DNA of 64,000 nucleotides, taken from the NCBI RefSeq assembly GCF_004349245.1, contig NZ_SMLC01000002.1, positions 62,001-126,000 of the forward strand. The letters run 5' to 3'. Under the pieces are notes generated by a model, which was given only the letters and a program-made list of their open reading frames with translations, was not told the DNA's origin and ran no database searches. Position numbers and translations under genes: made by a program. Every line of letters starts with the position of its first letter. The first letter of the stretch is position 1. This document shows, piece by piece, positions 1 to 7,749 of this stretch. The DNA is from Actinomadura sp. 6K520 (GTDB taxonomy: Bacteria; Actinomycetota; Actinomycetes; Streptosporangiales; Streptosporangiaceae).

Positions 1-374
1 GTCTCCCAGAAGTGGCGGACGTTGCGGACGACCTCGCGCATGTGCCGGACGGGCTTGCCGAACGGCACGTTGTGCCAGTCCTCGTTGAGCCGCTGCACGC
101 CGGACCCGAGGCCGAGGATGAACCGCCCCTCGGACAGGTCGTCCAGGTCCAGCGCCTCCAGCGCGGTGATCATGGGGCTGCGGGTGAACGCCAGCGCGAT
201 CCCGGTGCCGATCCGCGCCCGCCCGGTCGCGGCGGCGAGCGCCGCCGCGGCGACCGTGGCGCTGCGGTGCAGCTCGGGCACCCAGATGACCTCGGCGCCG
301 CCCGCCTCGGCGCGGCGGGCCGCGTCGGTCAGCTCCGCGAGCGTCTCCCCCCAGGGCGCGAAGGTGATTCTCAT
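1..374 (-). CDS. LLM-class (luciferase-like) F420-dependent oxidoreductase, 3' end outside window
   Basis: The visible first ~124 codons begin MRITFAPWGE and continue through a region rich in A/G (GTGIALAFTRSP at about residue 50) to HMREVVRNVRHFWE at the window edge. This is the N-terminal half of a luciferase-like TIM barrel. Members of this family in actinomycetes usually use reduced F420 to oxidise or reduce alcohols, aldehydes or enoyl compounds; the substrate here cannot be told. The ATG overlaps the stop of the upstream MaoC gene (ATGA, 371-374), so the two are translationally coupled and probably act in the same pathway. The reading frame is open to the window edge, so the gene is partial only because of the window. 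Family confident; cofactor inferred. Confidence 0.8.
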   Translation of the reverse strand, partial: MRITFAPWGETLAELTDAARRAEAGGAEVIWVPELHRSATVAAAALAAATGRARIGTGIALAFTRSPMITALEALDLDDLSEGRFILGLGSGVQRLNEDWHNVPFGKPVRHMREVVRNVRHFWE

Positions 375-907
375 CCGCGCTCGTCCTCGGTGTCGAGGGT
401 GAGCGGCTTCTTCGCCTCCGGGAACAGGTCGTTCAGCGGCTCGGCGCCCCGCCTGTAGACGTAGAAGGTGCGGCGGAACGTGCAGACCTCGTCGCCGTGC
501 TGGTTCAGGGTGCGGGTGCGGATGGTGACGATGCCGGCGTGCGGGCGGCTCGACGACTCGCGCTTGTCCAGCACGATCGACTCGCTGAACAGCGTGTCCC
601 CGGCGAAGACGGGGTGCGGGAGGTTGATGTCCTCCCAGCCGAGGTTGGCGAACGCGTTCTGCGTGGTGTCGATGACGCTCTGCCCGACGGCGATCGCGAC
701 GGTGAGGGTGGACACGACCAGCGGCTTGCCGAACTCGGACTTCGCGGCGTACTCGCCGTTGAAGTGCATCTGGTTCGTGTTCATCGTCAGCAGCGTGAAC
801 CAGGTGTTGTCGCTCTCGGTGACCGTGCGCCCGAGGGGATGCCGGTAGACGTCGCCCACCTCGAAGTCCTCGTAGAACCGCCCGTTCCACCCGTCCTTGA
901 GCGTCAT
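371..907 (-). CDS. MaoC-like hot-dog-fold dehydratase/hydratase
   Basis: 178 aa, the usual length of a single hot-dog MaoC-type enoyl-CoA hydratase. The hydratase-2 signature lies around residues 43-56 (TNQMHFNGEYAA) with the catalytic His at 48; the position often held by Asp in (R)-hydratases reads Asn here, as I align it. It probably hydrates an enoyl-CoA or dehydrates a 3-hydroxyacyl-CoA in the cytoplasm. It is first gene of a two-gene unit with the luciferase-like oxidoreductase, overlapping it by 4 bases. The promoter region contains TATGAT 20 bases before the ATG and a relative of the local operator word just upstream, so it is likely in the same regulon as the GntR gene at 4.5-5.3 kb. 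Substrate unknown. Confidence 0.85.
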   Translation of the reverse strand: MTLKDGWNGRFYEDFEVGDVYRHPLGRTVTESDNTWFTLLTMNTNQMHFNGEYAAKSEFGKPLVVSTLTVAIAVGQSVIDTTQNAFANLGWEDINLPHPVFAGDTLFSESIVLDKRESSSRPHAGIVTIRTRTLNQHGDEVCTFRRTFYVYRRGAEPLNDLFPEAKKPLTLDTEDERG

Positions 908-935
908 GGCCGTCCTCTCGCATCATACTGGGAGT

Positions 936-952
936 CGTTAAAGTCAGACATA
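936..952. promoter_or_regulatory. operator-like site upstream of the MaoC gene (variant of the local ATACATCAGAC word)
   Basis: The plus strand reads AAAGTCAGACATAT here, sharing TCAGACAT with the better copy at 5375-5385. Reading on the minus strand, the site overlaps where a -35 would lie for the TATGAT -10 element (rc of 922-927), followed by a short leader to the ATG at 907. It is a weaker match than the other copies; assignment to the same regulator is an inference from shape and location. Confidence 0.45.
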
Positions 953-1109
953 TTGATTCTAGAGCAAGGTCACGGTCGATGTCCAAGCCGGGGCGGCCGC
1001 GCGATCGAGTCCCATTATGGGCTGCACCTGCACTTTTGCGGCGCCGGCCGCGCCGGCCGCGGCCATCGGCGGTCAGGGTGCGGTTCCGCGAAACATCAGA
1101 GGTTTGCGG

Positions 1110-3488
1110 TCAGGCGTCCGCGAGGTGAAGTGCGGCCAACGCGGCGTTGACGATCGCGCCGGGGCGCAGGTCGTGCAGCTCGTACAGGTCCCGGACGCTC
1201 CCCGACTGCCCGAACTCGTCCACGCCCAGCGGGACCGCGGGCACGCCCAGCGCGGAACCGAGCCACGACAGCGCGTGCGAGGCCGCGTCCTGGACGGTCA
1301 CGACCGGCGCCCGCTCGGCGAACGCGGCGCGCAGCGCGCCCGGCCCCGGCCGCGCCGTCGCCGTGCGCACGCCCTGCCGCAGGCCGCCCTGCCACGCGCG
1401 GTAGAGCCGGCCGGCGGACGTGACGTCCACGACATGGGCGGCGACGCCCTCGTCGCCGAGCTCCTCGGCCGCCTCCAGGACCTCCGGCATGACCGCGCCC
1501 GACGCCGCGAGGTGCACGACCGGCGCGCCCTCGTCCCGCAGCGCCGACCGGGCGTGGTGGGCGTCCCGGAGGCGGTAGGCGCCCGCGAGCGCCTGCGCCC
1601 GGAGCTCCGCGTCGCCGAGCCGTGCCCGCGCCGCCGCGAACGGCGCCTGGTCGATCGGCCGGGTCGTCAGCCGGAAGTAGTACGCGCCCTCGTCGTCGTC
1701 CGCCCCGCCGGGGTCGGCGGCGATCCGGCCGAGCGCGTCGCACAGCAGCCAGTCCAGCGCCGCGCCGTAGGCGGGCTCGACGAACGTGACGTCCGGCAGT
1801 TCGATCCCGACCGACACCGTGATGGACGACTGGTGCGCGCCGCCCTCCGGGGCGAGGGAGATGCCCGACGGAGTGCCCGCCACGACGAACCGCGACCCCG
1901 AGTACGCCCCGTACAGGAAGGCGTCCAGCCCGCGCAGGACGAACGGGTCGTACACCGTGCCGACGGGCAGCAGCGGCTGGTCCGACAGGTCCCACGCCAG
2001 GCCGAGCTGCCCGAGCAGCAGGAACAGGTTCATCTCCGAGATGCCGAGCGGGATGTACTGGCCGGCCGGGTCCTCCGTCCAGCGCAGCGGGCCGTCCTGC
2101 GACCAGGTCCGGCGGCGGTCCGGGGAGAACACGCCGGTCTTGTTGATGAACCCGGCGAGGTTGGTGGAGGTGGCGACGTCCGGGGCCGTCGTGACCAGGT
2201 ACGGGGCGAGCTCACGGTCCCTGGCCAGGTCGGTGAGCACCCGGCCGAAGACCTCCTGCGTCGAGGTGGGCTTCGCCGTCCGCACTCCCGTGGCGTCGGG
2301 CACCGCGATCCGCGGGCGTTCGGGACGCGGCGGCCGCTTCAGGTGCTCACGCCGCTTCTCCGCCCAGATGCCCGCCGGGGAGTCCGGGTCGAGCCGGTCC
2401 CATTCGGTCTCGGGGGTGAGGCCCGTCCGGGTCCGCAGCTCGTCGATCTGGTCGCCGGTGAGCAGCGCCGCGTGGTTGCGGGCACCGCCCGCGAGCGGGA
2501 GCCCCCAGCCCTTCACCGTGTAGGCGAAGATCACGCTCGGCTTGTCGCGGACGGCGTCGCATTGGGCGAGCGCGTCCAGCACGGCCTCCACGTCATGGCC
2601 GCCCAGGTCGGTGACCAGCGGCCCCAGCTCCGCGTCGGGCACGTCCGCGGCGAACTCGCCGACCTCCGGCGGCGCGCCGTCCAGGAAGCGTTCGCGCAGT
2701 TCGGGCCCCTCCAGCCCGAACAGCGACTGGTACTGCTCGTTGGGCATCGCGTCGATCCACGACCGCAGGTGCTCGCCGCCGGGGCGCGCGAAGGCGGCCT
2801 GGAGGCGGCGGCCGTACTTGATCTCCACCACGTGCCAGCCGGCCGCGGCGAAGTGCCCGCGCCACTGCCCGATGCGGACGCCCGGCACGATCCGGTCGAG
2901 GGACTGGCGGTTGAAGTCCACCAGCCAGACGACGTTGCCCAGCCCGGCCGCCGCGGGTTCGGCCACGGCCTCCCAGACGTTGCCCTCGTCCAGTTCCGCG
3001 TCCCCGATCAGCGCGATGAACCGGGAGGCCGGCCGCGCGCCGAAATGGGCGTCGACGTACCGGCGGGTGAGCGACGCGAACAGCGGCGCGGCGGCGCCGA
3101 GGCCGACCGAGCCCGTGGAGAAGTCGACGGCGTCGGGGTCCTTCGTCCGGCTCGGGTACGACTGGAGGCCGCCGCGCGCCCGCAGCCGCGTCAGGTACCC
3201 GCGGTCGAGCCCGCCGAGCAGGTACTGGACGGCGTGGAAGGCGGGCGAGGCGTGCGGCTTGACCGCCACGCGGTCCGCCGGGTCGAGGTGCGCGAACCAC
3301 AGCGCGGTCAGCGCGGTGACCAGCGAGGCGCTGGACGCCTGGTGGCCGCCGACCTTGAGCCCGTCGCCGGTGTCGCGCTCACGGTTCGCGGCGTCCACGA
3401 TGCGCGTCGCGAGCCACAGCACGCGCCGCTGGATCTCGTCGAGGACGGTCGGTGTCGGGCCCGCTGGGAACGTGCCGGCCTCGGTCAC
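1110..3488 (-). CDS. homodimeric 2-oxo-acid dehydrogenase E1-like, TPP-dependent (AceE/MdeB/transketolase superfamily)
   Basis: 792 aa. The N-terminal third has the transketolase-type opening (GLKVGGHQASSASLVTAL), a full TPP/Mg motif beginning GDAELDEGN at about residue 161 and ending with the Asn in DFNRQSLD, and the pyrimidine-binding domain follows (EMNLFLLLGQLGLAW; PSGISLAPEGGAHQS). It resembles the single-chain E1 of pyruvate dehydrogenase, but AceE is usually close to 890-930 aa, so it is short and closer to the 2-oxobutyrate-type E1 (MdeB-like) or to transketolase-like decarboxylases. No E2 or E3 gene lies in the window, so it must borrow a core complex or act alone as a decarboxylase/ligase. 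Its own promoter region carries a partly symmetric A+T-rich site (3510-3537). The exact 2-oxo acid is not predictable. Confidence 0.85.
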   Translation of the reverse strand: MTEAGTFPAGPTPTVLDEIQRRVLWLATRIVDAANRERDTGDGLKVGGHQASSASLVTALTALWFAHLDPADRVAVKPHASPAFHAVQYLLGGLDRGYLTRLRARGGLQSYPSRTKDPDAVDFSTGSVGLGAAAPLFASLTRRYVDAHFGARPASRFIALIGDAELDEGNVWEAVAEPAAAGLGNVVWLVDFNRQSLDRIVPGVRIGQWRGHFAAAGWHVVEIKYGRRLQAAFARPGGEHLRSWIDAMPNEQYQSLFGLEGPELRERFLDGAPPEVGEFAADVPDAELGPLVTDLGGHDVEAVLDALAQCDAVRDKPSVIFAYTVKGWGLPLAGGARNHAALLTGDQIDELRTRTGLTPETEWDRLDPDSPAGIWAEKRREHLKRPPRPERPRIAVPDATGVRTAKPTSTQEVFGRVLTDLARDRELAPYLVTTAPDVATSTNLAGFINKTGVFSPDRRRTWSQDGPLRWTEDPAGQYIPLGISEMNLFLLLGQLGLAWDLSDQPLLPVGTVYDPFVLRGLDAFLYGAYSGSRFVVAGTPSGISLAPEGGAHQSSITVSVGIELPDVTFVEPAYGAALDWLLCDALGRIAADPGGADDDEGAYYFRLTTRPIDQAPFAAARARLGDAELRAQALAGAYRLRDAHHARSALRDEGAPVVHLAASGAVMPEVLEAAEELGDEGVAAHVVDVTSAGRLYRAWQGGLRQGVRTATARPGPGALRAAFAERAPVVTVQDAASHALSWLGSALGVPAVPLGVDEFGQSGSVRDLYELHDLRPGAIVNAALAALHLADA

Positions 3489-3509
3489 GGCTTCACCTGC
3501 CTGATCGCG

Positions 3510-3537
3510 ATCGGATACTGCATCGTATATGTCCGAT
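3510..3537. promoter_or_regulatory. symmetric operator candidate before the E1 gene
   Basis: ATCGGA-N16-TCCGAT forms an inverted repeat, with an inner GATAC/GTAT symmetry. On the minus strand it lies 22-49 bases before the E1 start codon (position 3488). It shares GGACATAT-type sequence with the MaoC upstream site, so it may be a diverged copy of the same operator; this is uncertain. Confidence 0.4.
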
Positions 3538-3626
3538 TTTTAGCCCAGAATCCGCCACCTGTCACCCCTGGGGTGGGGTTGCGGTGGAGTTGACTGGCTA
3601 GATGGTCCTGCGGATACTCATCCCAG

Positions 3627-3640
3627 TTGATACATCAGAT
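3627..3640 (+). promoter_or_regulatory. operator site, TTGATACATCAGAT, upstream of the crotonase gene
   Basis: The word ATACATCAGAT (3630-3640) is identical over ten bases to copies at 5375, 5578 and (reverse) 13736. With its left flank it is nearly palindromic: TTGAT-AC-ATCAG. It lies 42-55 bases before the GTG at 3682 in a locally A+T-rich stretch of an otherwise very G+C-rich sequence. This is the position expected for a repressor site over or just after the -10. Confidence 0.7.
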
Positions 3641-3681
3641 ATATACCGGGCGGTGTTCTCGCCCGGCTGGAGGGCGGAGCC

Positions 3682-4470
3682 GTGCCGACGCTGGAGACCA
3701 TGAGCCTTGAGGTGGCGGACCGCGTGGCGCGCATCACGTTCACCCGCCCCGAGTCGATGAACAGCCTGACCGCGCGGGTGTTCGACGACCTGGAGGCCGC
3801 CATCGACGCGGCCGAGGCCGACCCTGACGTCCGCGTCCTCGTCATCGGCGGGACGGGCCGCGCGTTCAGCGTCGGCCTCGACCTCGCCCTGCTGGACGAG
3901 GCGTTCGCCGACCCCGCCGTGTGGGAACGCGTCGCCAAGCGGCTCGCCGCGCTCACCCTGCGCCTGGAGAGCCTGCCGATGCCGGTGATCGCCGCCGTCA
4001 ACGGCCTCGCCCGCGCCGGCGGCTTCGAGCTGCTGCTGGCGTGCGACCTGGTGCTGATCGCGGACTCCGCGCGCATCGCCGACGCGCACGCCGAGTTCGG
4101 CGTCATCCCCGCGGGCGGCTCCACCGCGCGGCTGCCCCGCATCGTCGGCCGGCAGCGGGCCAGGGAGATCTTCCTCACCGGACGATGGATTCCCGCCGCC
4201 GAGGCCGTCGAACTCGGCATCGCCCTCGAATCCGTCCCGGCGGACGAGCTGGACACCGCCGTGGCCGAACTCGCCGGCCGTCTGGCCGGGCAGTCGCGCG
4301 CCTGCATGGCCGCGATGAAGCGCCAGTTCGCCGCGGTCGAGGCACTCCCCCTCGCGGAGGCGGTGGTCCCCGAGATTGAGGAGTTCGTCTCCTACACCAC
4401 CCCACCGGACTCCGACGGCCAGGAAGGCTTCCGCGCCTACCGAGAGAACCGCCCCCCGTCCTGGGCGTAA
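3682..4470 (+). CDS. enoyl-CoA hydratase/isomerase (crotonase family)
   Basis: 262 aa, normal for crotonases. The oxyanion-hole segment GRAFSVGLDL is near residue 60, and the second glycine loop with its Glu (ARAGGFELLLACD) is near residue 115. The second catalytic-region Glu is present in AHAEFGVIPAGGST, so both acidic residues used by true hydratases appear to be there. The start is GTG at 3682, preceded by GGAGGGCGGA. It is a single-gene unit, convergent with the GntR gene, with a hairpin between them. The upstream ATACATCAGAT site puts it in the local regulon. It probably acts in acyl-CoA beta-oxidation of the compound imported by the Liv system; the specific substrate is unknown. Confidence 0.88.
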   Translation: MPTLETMSLEVADRVARITFTRPESMNSLTARVFDDLEAAIDAAEADPDVRVLVIGGTGRAFSVGLDLALLDEAFADPAVWERVAKRLAALTLRLESLPMPVIAAVNGLARAGGFELLLACDLVLIADSARIADAHAEFGVIPAGGSTARLPRIVGRQRAREIFLTGRWIPAAEAVELGIALESVPADELDTAVAELAGRLAGQSRACMAAMKRQFAAVEALPLAEAVVPEIEEFVSYTTPPDSDGQEGFRAYRENRPPSWA

Positions 4471-4484
4471 CAGCCACAGGGACT

Positions 4485-4519
4485 CGGTCGGGTGCGGCTC
4501 CGGGGGCCGCGCCCGACCG
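4485..4519. terminator. bidirectional hairpin terminator between crotonase and GntR genes
   Basis: An imperfect inverted repeat with arms CGGTCGGG/CCCGACCG and inner arms GCGGC/GCCGC (one T/G bulge pair) and a 7-base loop sits between the convergent stops at 4470 and 4535. There is no U-run, which is usual for actinomycete terminators. Confidence 0.65.
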
Positions 4520-4534
4520 ACCGGGACTCGTCGA

Positions 4535-5290
4535 TCAGTCCTCGTGGTAGGCGTCGCGGATGTAGCGGAGGTGGTCGCGCATCGCGGCGGAGGCGGCCTG
4601 GCCGTCGCCGGCTTCGAGCAGGTCGGTGATCCGGCCGTGCTGGTCGTCGACCTGGGCCCAGAACTCGGCGGGGGAGTCGGCGTTCAGGAACCGCGTCCGC
4701 AGGACGTGGAAGACCGGCTGCGTCATCATCGTGAGCAGCCCGTTCCCGGTCGCCTCCATGATGATCCCGTGGAAGTGCCGGTGCTCCTGGAACTTCATGC
4801 TGCGGCCCCGGGAGCGCTTCTCGCGCTCCATCGCGGCGTGCAGCGCGTCCAGGTGGCGCTGCTCGCGCCGCTCGGCCGCGATGGCGGTGGCGGGGACCTC
4901 CAGCAGCTCGCGGGCCTCCAGGATCGCCGACAGCGGCAGCGCCGCCGAGCCCGACATCAGCCCGATGCCGGCCTCCAGGAAGTCGCTGATCTGGTCGGGG
5001 TCGATGTGCGAGACGAACGTGCCGCCGGTGGTGCCGCGGACCGTCTTCACCAGGCCCTGCGAGGCCAGCACGCGCAGCGCCTCGCGGACCGTGCTGCGGC
5101 TCACCCCGAAGTTGCCGCCGATCTCGCCCTCCGGGGGGAGGCGGTCGCCGGGGGCCAGGGAGCCGTCCAGGATCAGCTCGCGCAGCTGGTCGGCGACCTG
5201 CTGGTAGGCCGGGCGCAGCCGGCTGACCGGCAGCGCGGTCGCCGTCCCCGTGCCGGATCGGCCGGAGCTGTTGTCTTTGGTGCTGGACAC
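4535..5290 (-). CDS. GntR/FadR-type (FCD domain) transcriptional regulator
   Basis: 252 aa from a GTG at 5290, which has GGGGGA six bases before it. An upstream ATG at 5380 is in frame but would place the operator over the start, so I prefer 5290. The N-terminal winged helix-turn-helix reads AYQQVADQLRELILDG...GVSRSTVREALRVL. The C-terminal all-helical FCD ligand domain has His residues typical of the metal/acid-binding pocket (EHRHFHG; DQHGRI; MRDHLRYI). FCD regulators bind organic acids or acyl compounds and usually repress. The gene's own promoter carries a perfect ATACATCAGAC word, and the same word precedes nearby catabolic genes, so this is the best candidate for their regulator (inference). 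Confidence 0.9.
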   Translation of the reverse strand: MSSTKDNSSGRSGTGTATALPVSRLRPAYQQVADQLRELILDGSLAPGDRLPPEGEIGGNFGVSRSTVREALRVLASQGLVKTVRGTTGGTFVSHIDPDQISDFLEAGIGLMSGSAALPLSAILEARELLEVPATAIAAERREQRHLDALHAAMEREKRSRGRSMKFQEHRHFHGIIMEATGNGLLTMMTQPVFHVLRTRFLNADSPAEFWAQVDDQHGRITDLLEAGDGQAASAAMRDHLRYIRDAYHED

Positions 5291-5374
5291 GTCGCTGTCC
5301 CCCTGGTCTGGCTTCGAGGTGCTGGTTCTTGAGTCGGGAACTCCGCGCCACCGGGACTCACAGCATGATTGAGC

Positions 5375-5385
5375 ATACATCAGAC
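5375..5385 (+). promoter_or_regulatory. operator site ATACATCAGAC upstream of the GntR gene
   Basis: Exact copy of the core word. It lies about 85-95 bases upstream of the chosen GntR start and would allow autoregulation. The flanking sequence (CATCATTCGG to the right) is not shared by the other copies, so the conserved core is ATACATCAGAC. Confidence 0.7.
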
Positions 5386-5577
5386 ATCATTCGGTGCCGT
5401 GGTCGTCGGCGGGGGGCGCATAGGCCGGAGGCGCGGGTCCGGCCGGCGGTATCCGCCCTGGCGGGTGCGGCAGAGGAAACCTCCGACACCTTACCGAAGG
5501 TCGGCTCGCAAGCCCGTTACGGTGCGAGGTGTCCTCGCCCACGTTCCGATCCGGTGGCTTTGATACCGTGAACGGCG

Positions 5578-5588
5578 ATACATCAGAC
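5578..5588 (+). promoter_or_regulatory. operator site ATACATCAGAC upstream of the VOC gene
   Basis: Exact copy of the core word. It begins ten bases after a TACCGT-like -10 (5563-5568), so a bound repressor would block transcription start. The VOC start codon follows 50 bases later. Confidence 0.7.
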
Positions 5589-5638
5589 TTTATCGTGCCG
5601 GTTCCGGTTGCGAAGCGGCGGTGCTGGGGGTCGGGGAA

Positions 5639-6550
5639 GTGTTCGACGGTATCGACATCGTGGTCCTGCCGGTGGCCGGCACCGGTCCGCTGCTCGACCT
5701 CTACGTGGCCGCGATGGGCTTCGAGGTCATCGAGCGGGGGCCCGTCCGGGAGCCCGCGCTGTGGCAGCGGCTGTGGGACCTGCCGGCGCCGCCCGCGGAG
5801 TCGGTGCTGCTCGGCAAGCGCGGGAGCAAGGGCGGGTGGATCAGGCTCGTGGACGTCCCCGGCCTGCCGCGTCCCGATGCCGCCGGGGTCCCCGACCGCC
5901 CCGGACCTTACGCACTCGACTTCTACCTGCGCGACCCGGACGCCACCGAGGCCGCGATCGGCGAGCAGGGTTGGACGTTCGTCAGCGATCCCGTCGACTA
6001 CCTCCTGCCCGGCACCGAGTACCCGGTCAGGGAGCGGCTGCTCGACCAGACGCGCTCGGGCCTGCGCCACGCGTTCGTCCAGTACCGGGAGGGCCGGACG
6101 CGGTGCGTGCTCGGGGAGCGGCCCGAGGTGGACGTCAGCGAGGTCAACGCCGTCGTGTTCGCCACCGCCGACCTGCCGGGAGCGCGGGCGTTCGTGGAAG
6201 ACGTCCTCGGCGGGCGCATCTACTTCGACGACCGTTTCGACGGCCCCGCGGTGGAGCGGCTGCTCGGGCTGGCGCCCGGTGACGGCTTCGACGCGGTCAT
6301 CGCCCGCGGACCGGCGTCCCGCAACGCCCGGCTGGAGTTCCTCCAGCACGTCGTCCCCGCGACGCCCCGGCCGCCGCACGCCTGTCCGCGGGTCGTCGCG
6401 GGCTGCGCGATGGACGATCTCGACGTGCTCGCGGCGCGGCTTGCCGGCGGGGACCACGGCGTCTCGACCGGCATCGTCGAGACCGCCGAGGGCGCCCGGC
6501 TCGGACTTCGCTCCCGCTACGGCGCGTCCTTCGAGTTCTGGCGGCGCTGA
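5639..6550 (+). CDS. two-domain VOC (glyoxalase/dioxygenase-fold) protein
   Basis: 303 aa from GTG 5639 (GGGGTCGGGGAA just before it); a GTG at 5621 is an alternative with no ribosome site. Two vicinal-oxygen-chelate repeats are visible, about residues 3-135 (GIDIVVLPVAGTGPLLDLYVAA) and 160-300 (NAVVFATADLPGARAFVEDVLGG). The positions that usually hold the first metal-binding His of each repeat read Asp and Asn here, so metal-dependent dioxygenase or glyoxalase activity is doubtful; it may be an epimerase-like or binding protein. It is monocistronic, convergent with the acyl-CoA dehydrogenase gene, and carries the local operator, so it belongs to the same catabolic regulon. Substrate unknown. 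Confidence 0.8.
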   Translation: MFDGIDIVVLPVAGTGPLLDLYVAAMGFEVIERGPVREPALWQRLWDLPAPPAESVLLGKRGSKGGWIRLVDVPGLPRPDAAGVPDRPGPYALDFYLRDPDATEAAIGEQGWTFVSDPVDYLLPGTEYPVRERLLDQTRSGLRHAFVQYREGRTRCVLGERPEVDVSEVNAVVFATADLPGARAFVEDVLGGRIYFDDRFDGPAVERLLGLAPGDGFDAVIARGPASRNARLEFLQHVVPATPRPPHACPRVVAGCAMDDLDVLAARLAGGDHGVSTGIVETAEGARLGLRSRYGASFEFWRR

Positions 6551-6576
6551 GGACCGGCCGGTGGCGGGCGGCGGCC

Positions 6577-7749
6577 TCACAGCAGCCGGGCGATCTCGTC
6601 GAGCATGACCTCGGTCGACCCGCCGCCGATGGCGAGGAAGCGGGCGTCCCGGGCGATCCGCTCGACCGCCGATCCCTGGACGAACCCGTTCCCGCCGTTG
6701 AACTGGACGCACTTGTACGCCAGCTCGTTGACGATCTCCGGCACCGAGGACTTCAGCACCGCCGCGTGCGTGCGGGGGTCCTGGCCGGAGTCCGCCAGCG
6801 CGGCGGTGTGGTAGAGCAGGGTCTTGGCCGATGCCAGGCGCGCCGTCAGCCGGGCCATCTCGTGCCGGAGGGCCTGGAGGTCCCAGAGCTTCCCGCCGTA
6901 GGCGGGCCGCGTGTGCAGCCAGGCGGCCGTCTCGGCGAGGGCGGCCTCGCCCAGGCCGACGGCCTGCGCGGCCAGGCCGATCCGCTCGTGGTCGAGGCCC
7001 CGCATCATCCAGCGGAAGCCCTCCCCCTCCTCGCCCAGGCGGTTGCGCGCGGGGACGCGGCAGCCGTCGAACACCAGCTCACCGGTGTCGGACGAGCGCC
7101 AGCCGGTCTTCTCGAACGTCCGGCCGTTGCCGAGGCCGGGCGTGCCGCGTTCCACGACGAACAGCGAGAGGCCGTGCCGTCCCGGCTCGCCGGTCCGGGC
7201 GACGACGAAGAACAGGCCGGCGATGTTCGCGTTCGTGATGAACGTCTTGCGGCCGTCGAGGACGTAGGCGTCCCCGTCCCTGCGTGCGCGGACGGTGAGC
7301 CGTGTCAGGTCGGAGCTCGCGTCGGGCTCGGTGACGGCGAGCGCGCAGATCCTCCGGCCGGACAGGATGTCGGGGAGGAACCGGCGCCGCTGCTCGTCGT
7401 CGCCCGCGCGGGACACGTGGAGCGCGGAGTAGTCGGTGTGCACCGAGATCGAGGTGGCCACGCCCCCGAACGTGGAGCGCCCCAGCTCCTCGTTGAAGAC
7501 GACCGCGCCGCGCGTCCCCGCGCCGCCCCCGCCGTGCTCGGCCGGGAACGACAGGCCGAGGAAGCCCAGCGCGCCCAACTCGGTGAACACCTCGTCCGGG
7601 ACCCGCAGCTCCGCCTCCCACTCGGGTGCGCGCGGGACGACGTAATCCCGCACGAACCGGCGCAGGACGCCCCGCAGCGCGCGGTGCTCTTCGTCGAGGA
7701 ACGTGTCATCGAGCCGGAGGGAGTCGATGACGCGGTTGCTAGCGGACAT
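6577..7749 (-). CDS. acyl-CoA dehydrogenase, isovaleryl/long-chain type
   Basis: 390 aa with the full ACAD architecture: N-terminal helices, FAD/substrate beta-domain (CALAVTEPDASSDLTRL; TFITNANIAG) and C-terminal helices ending AIGGGSTEVMLDEIARLL. The Glu found in the last motif of medium-chain enzymes is replaced by Gly, as in isovaleryl- and long-chain-type enzymes. These use a Glu on helix G, and GLDHERIGL here supplies that Glu. It would make a 2,3-enoyl-CoA and pass electrons to ETF. It is the last gene of the livKHMGF-amidase operon, overlapping the amidase by 11 bases, so it probably oxidises the acyl group released by the amidase after CoA activation. No ligase gene is in the window. 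Confidence 0.9.
   Translation of the reverse strand: MSASNRVIDSLRLDDTFLDEEHRALRGVLRRFVRDYVVPRAPEWEAELRVPDEVFTELGALGFLGLSFPAEHGGGGAGTRGAVVFNEELGRSTFGGVATSISVHTDYSALHVSRAGDDEQRRRFLPDILSGRRICALAVTEPDASSDLTRLTVRARRDGDAYVLDGRKTFITNANIAGLFFVVARTGEPGRHGLSLFVVERGTPGLGNGRTFEKTGWRSSDTGELVFDGCRVPARNRLGEEGEGFRWMMRGLDHERIGLAAQAVGLGEAALAETAAWLHTRPAYGGKLWDLQALRHEMARLTARLASAKTLLYHTAALADSGQDPRTHAAVLKSSVPEIVNELAYKCVQFNGGNGFVQGSAVERIARDARFLAIGGGSTEVMLDEIARLL

Larger units (their letters stand above)
5291..5638. other. divergent intergenic region between GntR and VOC genes
   Basis: 348 bases without a supported gene. It contains two perfect ATACATCAGAC sites (5375-5385 and 5578-5588), one facing each gene. A TACCGT-type -10 candidate (5563-5568, in TGATACCGTG) lies just before the second. 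Short open frames here have no recognisable similarity. Confidence 0.6.

Noticed and set aside
1017..3593. Very long plus-strand open frame opposite the E1 gene
   Set aside because: Arg/Pro/Gly/Val-rich, no domain pattern; it is the antisense shadow of a clear E1 gene in G+C-rich DNA.
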